DNA of 7,692 bases from Thermoplasmata archaeon (GTDB lineage Archaea; Thermoplasmatota; Thermoplasmata; Lutacidiplasmatales; UBA184), in contig JASHUS010000050.1 of the NCBI GenBank assembly GCA_030039865.1, positions 1 through 7,692 of the forward strand. Direction: 5' to 3'. The position numbers and the translations under genes are program-made. The notes beneath the pieces are model-generated. The model saw nothing but the letters and a program-made list of their open reading frames with translations, had not been told where the DNA came from and made no database searches. Of this stretch, positions 6,166 to 7,692 are shown piece by piece (positions within the stretch are counted from its first letter, which is position 1; every line of letters starts with the position of its first letter).

Positions 6166-7692
6166 GAGGTCGAACGGGATCAGCGGCGCGTAGTCGCCGC
6201 GGTTCCCGGCGCCCGACGTGATCCCGCCGAGGCGCGCCGAGCCGGTCGGGGCCGACGCCCGGTCCTCGTACGGCAGGAGGCCGTACGGGTTCGACGGCAG
6301 GCCGTAGTTGAACCAGTAGTTCCCGCCCTGGTAGTTGACGCCCGGGACGATCGAGCCCGTCAGGGTCACCCCGTTGAACGTCGTGGAGTACGAGAGCGGT
6401 TCGCAGGCGCTGCCCGCGAGGAACGCGCCCGTCGTGAAGCCGCCCACGCACGAGACGTTCCAGAAGTCGGAGTACGACGTGCTCGAAGAGCCGGTCGCGT
6501 TGGTGTAGAACTCGTTGTTGTAGATGTGGTCCCCGCTCTCGGAGACGGTGAGGCCGGTGGACGGGTGCTCGACGCCCGACTCCGAGGCCTGGAGGTACTG
6601 GTTCAGCGGAACGAACGTGTTGCCCCAGACGACGTTGCCCGTGCCGCCGGCGATCGACGTGCCGCCGCCGGTGAGCTCGAGCCCGAGGTTCGAGACGTTG
6701 AAGTAATTGTGCGCAAACAGCGAGTGCGTCACGCCGTTCGCGATGATGCTATAGCCGCTGGTCGCGGCCGACGCGAACCATCCCGAGATGTTCCCCGAAT
6801 TCTCGATCGTGAGATCGGAGGTGTGGTAGAGATAGATCTGGAGCTGGTTCGTGAGCGGGAGCGGCCCGGTCGCCGGCGCGGTGACGAGGTACTGGACTTC
6901 CCACCACGGGTACGTGATCGCGAGCGAGGGGAGCGGGTTCCACGTCGCGTAGGCGGTCGTCGCGTTGACGTAGATGCCCTCCCACACCTCGAACGGCCAC
7001 TGGCTCATGTCGCCGAAGATCGGCTCGAGCGAACCCTGCTGGTTGTTCCAGAGGATGTACGGGTTCGCGGACGTGCCCGTTCCGGCCGTCGACACGGCGG
7101 CGAGCTCCGCGTTCGTGAAGGCGTAGATCGGCGTGTAGACGGTGCTCGTCGGATCCTTCGTCAGCGTGACCGCGAGGTTGTAGCCGCTGTGCGTGAGGTC
7201 GACCGTGGTGACGTACGGGTCGTACCCGCTGAGCATGATCTCGACGGTGTAGATCCCGGGCTGCAGCCACAGGTTCGGCCCAAGCTCACCACCCGTGCCG
7301 GTGTCGCGGCCGTACCAGCCGAACGTCGGCGCGATCTTGAGGACGCGCTGGTCCGTGACGTCCGTGCCCGGCGCGATCGCGATCCAGGCGTTCTCGGGGT
7401 AGACGTTCGCGTAGTTGAGGGCGTACGCCCCCGGCGTCGACGAGACGTTCCAGAGACCGGTGAGAATGGAGGGACCGGTACGATACTGTTCGATCGGTTG
7501 CCCATTCGGCTGGACGGTCCAGTAGCCGTACGAGCCCTGCGTCGATTCGCCGGTCTCGCTGCCGAAGTCGTACGCCGACGGGACCTGAGTGAAGTTGGTC
7601 GGAACGCTGTAGTCCCCGGAAGGGACCCCGAGGGGGTGGGTGATCGGGTTGATGCTCTCGTTGAGATAATAGAGGCCAAGCGTCGCGTCGGC
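3235..7692 (-). CDS. Giant repeat-rich secreted/surface protein (beta-helix plus 12 FTExGLP repeats), N-terminus cut by window edge
   Basis: The frame is open from the right edge to TGA at 3235-3237: 1485 visible residues, 5'-partial. An internal ATG at 7236 is not the start, because the upstream frame reads as continuous protein-like sequence (for example TFGWYGRDTGTGGELGPNLW). Domains by visible residue: 1-135, a Tyr/Trp/Asn-rich region I cannot assign; about 136-177, a PEGA-like segment (LQPGIYTVEI then GYDPYV); about 283-509, a NosD/pectate-lyase-like beta-helix; 510-1485, twelve repeats of 72-92 residues. Such FTE(T/S)GLPxGTxW repeats are, as I recall, common in predicted extracellular proteins of Thermoplasmata, including thermopsin-like ones, but I see no thermopsin catalytic region here. 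The protein is rich in Thr/Ser/Gly/Asn and sequons, and has only two Cys (C415, C430). It ends in HPPLVATIRE with no C-terminal hydrophobic anchor, which suggests it is secreted or held non-covalently. A role as cell-surface scaffold or adhesin is inference. Confidence 0.92.
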   Translation of the reverse strand, partial: ADATLGLYYLNESINPITHPLGVPSGDYSVPTNFTQVPSAYDFGSETGESTQGSYGYWTVQPNGQPIEQYRTGPSILTGLWNVSSTPGAYALNYANVYPENAWIAIAPGTDVTDQRVLKIAPTFGWYGRDTGTGGELGPNLWLQPGIYTVEIMLSGYDPYVTTVDLTHSGYNLAVTLTKDPTSTVYTPIYAFTNAELAAVSTAGTGTSANPYILWNNQQGSLEPIFGDMSQWPFEVWEGIYVNATTAYATWNPLPSLAITYPWWEVQYLVTAPATGPLPLTNQLQIYLYHTSDLTIENSGNISGWFASAATSGYSIIANGVTHSLFAHNYFNVSNLGLELTGGGTSIAGGTGNVVWGNTFVPLNQYLQASESGVEHPSTGLTVSESGDHIYNNEFYTNATGSSSTSYSDFWNVSCVGGFTTGAFLAGSACEPLSYSTTFNGVTLTGSIVPGVNYQGGNYWFNYGLPSNPYGLLPYEDRASAPTGSARLGGITSGAGNRGDYAPLIPFDLTGQSFTETGLPTATTWSVYVYGASGLVWSNSTSTSTSTTLTLYVPAGSYTYGVAGITSGSNHYSAGSGATGSFSAGSGPGVNSAIALTFVAAYVVTFTETGLLSGVVWRVVVAGQIPASGSTTTLTTIVPNGAYTYTVPTVPGYSTDPTGSFTVSGAAAGVPVTFTVSAYLATFTETGLPSSTEWSLTVTEGTTQVTESSTAKSLVFTLGNGTYAYLASGVTGYAANPALGSVTIAAAGATVAVTYAAASAITFAESGLPITDGDAWTVNVTGQAPVTSSAADIVFELSNGAYPYSITSASTYDNPGGLPDTGYTPSPAAGTVTVASAARTVAITFTQTTWAVTFVETGLAPGTSWSVNLVTGYTNVTYTSTSASFVVDLLNSTYAYTVLPVAGYQTPAPGNFLLWGAPLTIEVTFNAAYSVTFTESGLPGGSWSVTILETTHSASAGSPIVFSLPNGTWGYTVGFYSGYASSPSAGSVTVNGAAASQAIVFTQVLYPVSFSQSGLPAGATWYINITGGADLSATGASPTLMTNLPNGTFDFTVQTNEKSYEPSYPSGSVTVNGAGTSAPAITFAYLTYTLSFSESGLPSGDTWYVNLTGGAQLSATGATTTLSTTVPNGTYSFSVATNDPTYAPSYYSGSVPVNGVSASAPAITFTQVTYALSFSESGLPAGDTWYVNISGGPSLSGTGATTTLSTNLPNGTYAYTIATNDPTYAPSAYGGTVTIDGAPTSATAVTFTLVTYTVTFTETGLASKTSWSVTVGSTTKSTTTSSLTFAEENGTYGYTVTIAAGGSTSGSVTVNGAPVTVNTAFHKVTFKATGLATGTTWEVAVNGITASSTTKSIVVYLVNGAYPFLATTSPPIYHSESGSITVSGATVTVSIAFSEVKFTVKFTESGLAKGTTWQVTLGSTTKVSTGKSISFSVTNGTYAFSVSVSGYSPSPASGSIGVNGANVTQPIVFTSESVVHPPLVATIRE
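3940..4677 (-). repeat. Recently amplified 246-bp repeat trio (units 7-9)
   Basis: Three consecutive units are each exactly 82 codons long. They share SFS(E/Q)SGLP(A/S)G, TWY(V/I)N, LSATGA or LSGTGA, PNGT, and TYAPS or SYEPS at the same positions. Units 8 and 9 agree at about 57 of 82 residues by hand alignment. Identical length, with no indels, marks them as younger than the other units. Confidence 0.85.
6166..6846 (-). other. NosD/pectate-lyase-like right-handed beta-helix domain
   Basis: Visible residues about 283-509 of the giant protein. Short turns repeat with Asn-rich rungs: LTIENSGNISG, HSLFAHNYFNVSN, GNVVWGNTFV, DHIYNNEFYTN. They are followed by the closing GGNYWFNYG...LLPYEDR...GDYAPLIPF, close to the end motif of NosD-type helices (GNYW.DY...D.YPL). 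In other proteins these helices bind or cleave polysaccharides or serve as scaffolds. No lyase active site can be picked out by eye. A cysteine pair (C415, C430) lies inside. Confidence 0.7.
7162..7287 (-). other. PEGA-like beta-sandwich segment
   Basis: Visible residues about 136-177. LWLQPGIYTVEIMLSGYDPY followed by VTTVDL and a LAVTLT strand follows the PEGA/carboxypeptidase-regulatory pattern (pro-Gly-x-Tyr-x-Val-x-hydrophobic, then GY.P). Such segments are found in prokaryotic surface proteins. The match is short, so this is tentative. Confidence 0.45.

Noticed and set aside
7234..7236. ATG as the start of the giant protein
   Set aside because: It falls in the middle of the PEGA-like segment (IYTVEIMLSGYDP), and the frame upstream is open and protein-like for 152 codons. 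The true start lies outside the window.
7161..7679. 172-codon minus-strand frame near the right edge
   Set aside because: Arg/Ser/Thr-rich, low-complexity shadow. The frame continuous with the giant protein through this region reads as normal protein (GWYGRDTG, NVYPENAWIAIAPG).
3235..7692. Thermopsin-family (A5) protease identity
   Set aside because: The FTExGLP repeats also occur with thermopsin-like proteins, but no thermopsin catalytic region is recognisable. The visible N-terminal half looks like a beta-helix instead.

Overview
The window looks like a piece of a GC-rich archaeal genome, most likely from the Thermoplasmatota (high-GC, possibly terrestrial or sediment lineages). This is an inference from gene content: a very long secreted-type protein built from FTE(T/S)GLPxGTxW repeats, an exported YVTN-type beta-propeller, and a GvpD/RAD55-like RecA-fold ATPase. 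Nothing in the window (rRNA, tRNA, core gene) fixes the taxonomy. Coding third positions are almost all G or C, which creates long antisense and out-of-frame shadow reading frames. I discarded these.

Layout: (1) Positions 1-1524, minus strand: a signal-peptide-bearing beta-propeller protein with at least nine blades. It runs off the left edge without a stop, so its C-terminus is missing. (2) Positions 1525-1653: a divergent intergenic region with one conspicuous AT-rich island near 1558-1567, the only good TATA-like candidate here. (3) Positions 1654-3159, plus strand: a roughly 501-residue ATPase with an intact Walker A in the first half. The second half looks like a decayed copy of the same domain. 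(4) Positions 3160-3234: a 75-base convergent gap with two small GC-rich hairpins. (5) Positions 3235-7692, minus strand: a giant surface or secreted protein with 1485 visible residues. Its frame stays open to the right edge, so the N-terminus and any signal peptide are missing. Its order is an N-terminal region of unknown type, a short PEGA-like segment, a NosD/pectate-lyase-like beta-helix, and twelve tandem repeats of 72-92 residues. It ends with no visible membrane anchor.

The two minus-strand genes encode extracellular, Asn/Thr/Ser-rich proteins with many N-glycosylation sequons. The ATPase between them is cytoplasmic. No gas-vesicle genes are visible, so a regulatory or signalling role is more likely than gas-vesicle function, but this is inference. 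No mobile element, CRISPR array, tRNA or rRNA was seen. The most notable observations are the multi-domain giant protein with a recently amplified 246-bp repeat trio and a lysine-rich C-terminal block, and the internal duplication with a lost P-loop in the ATPase.
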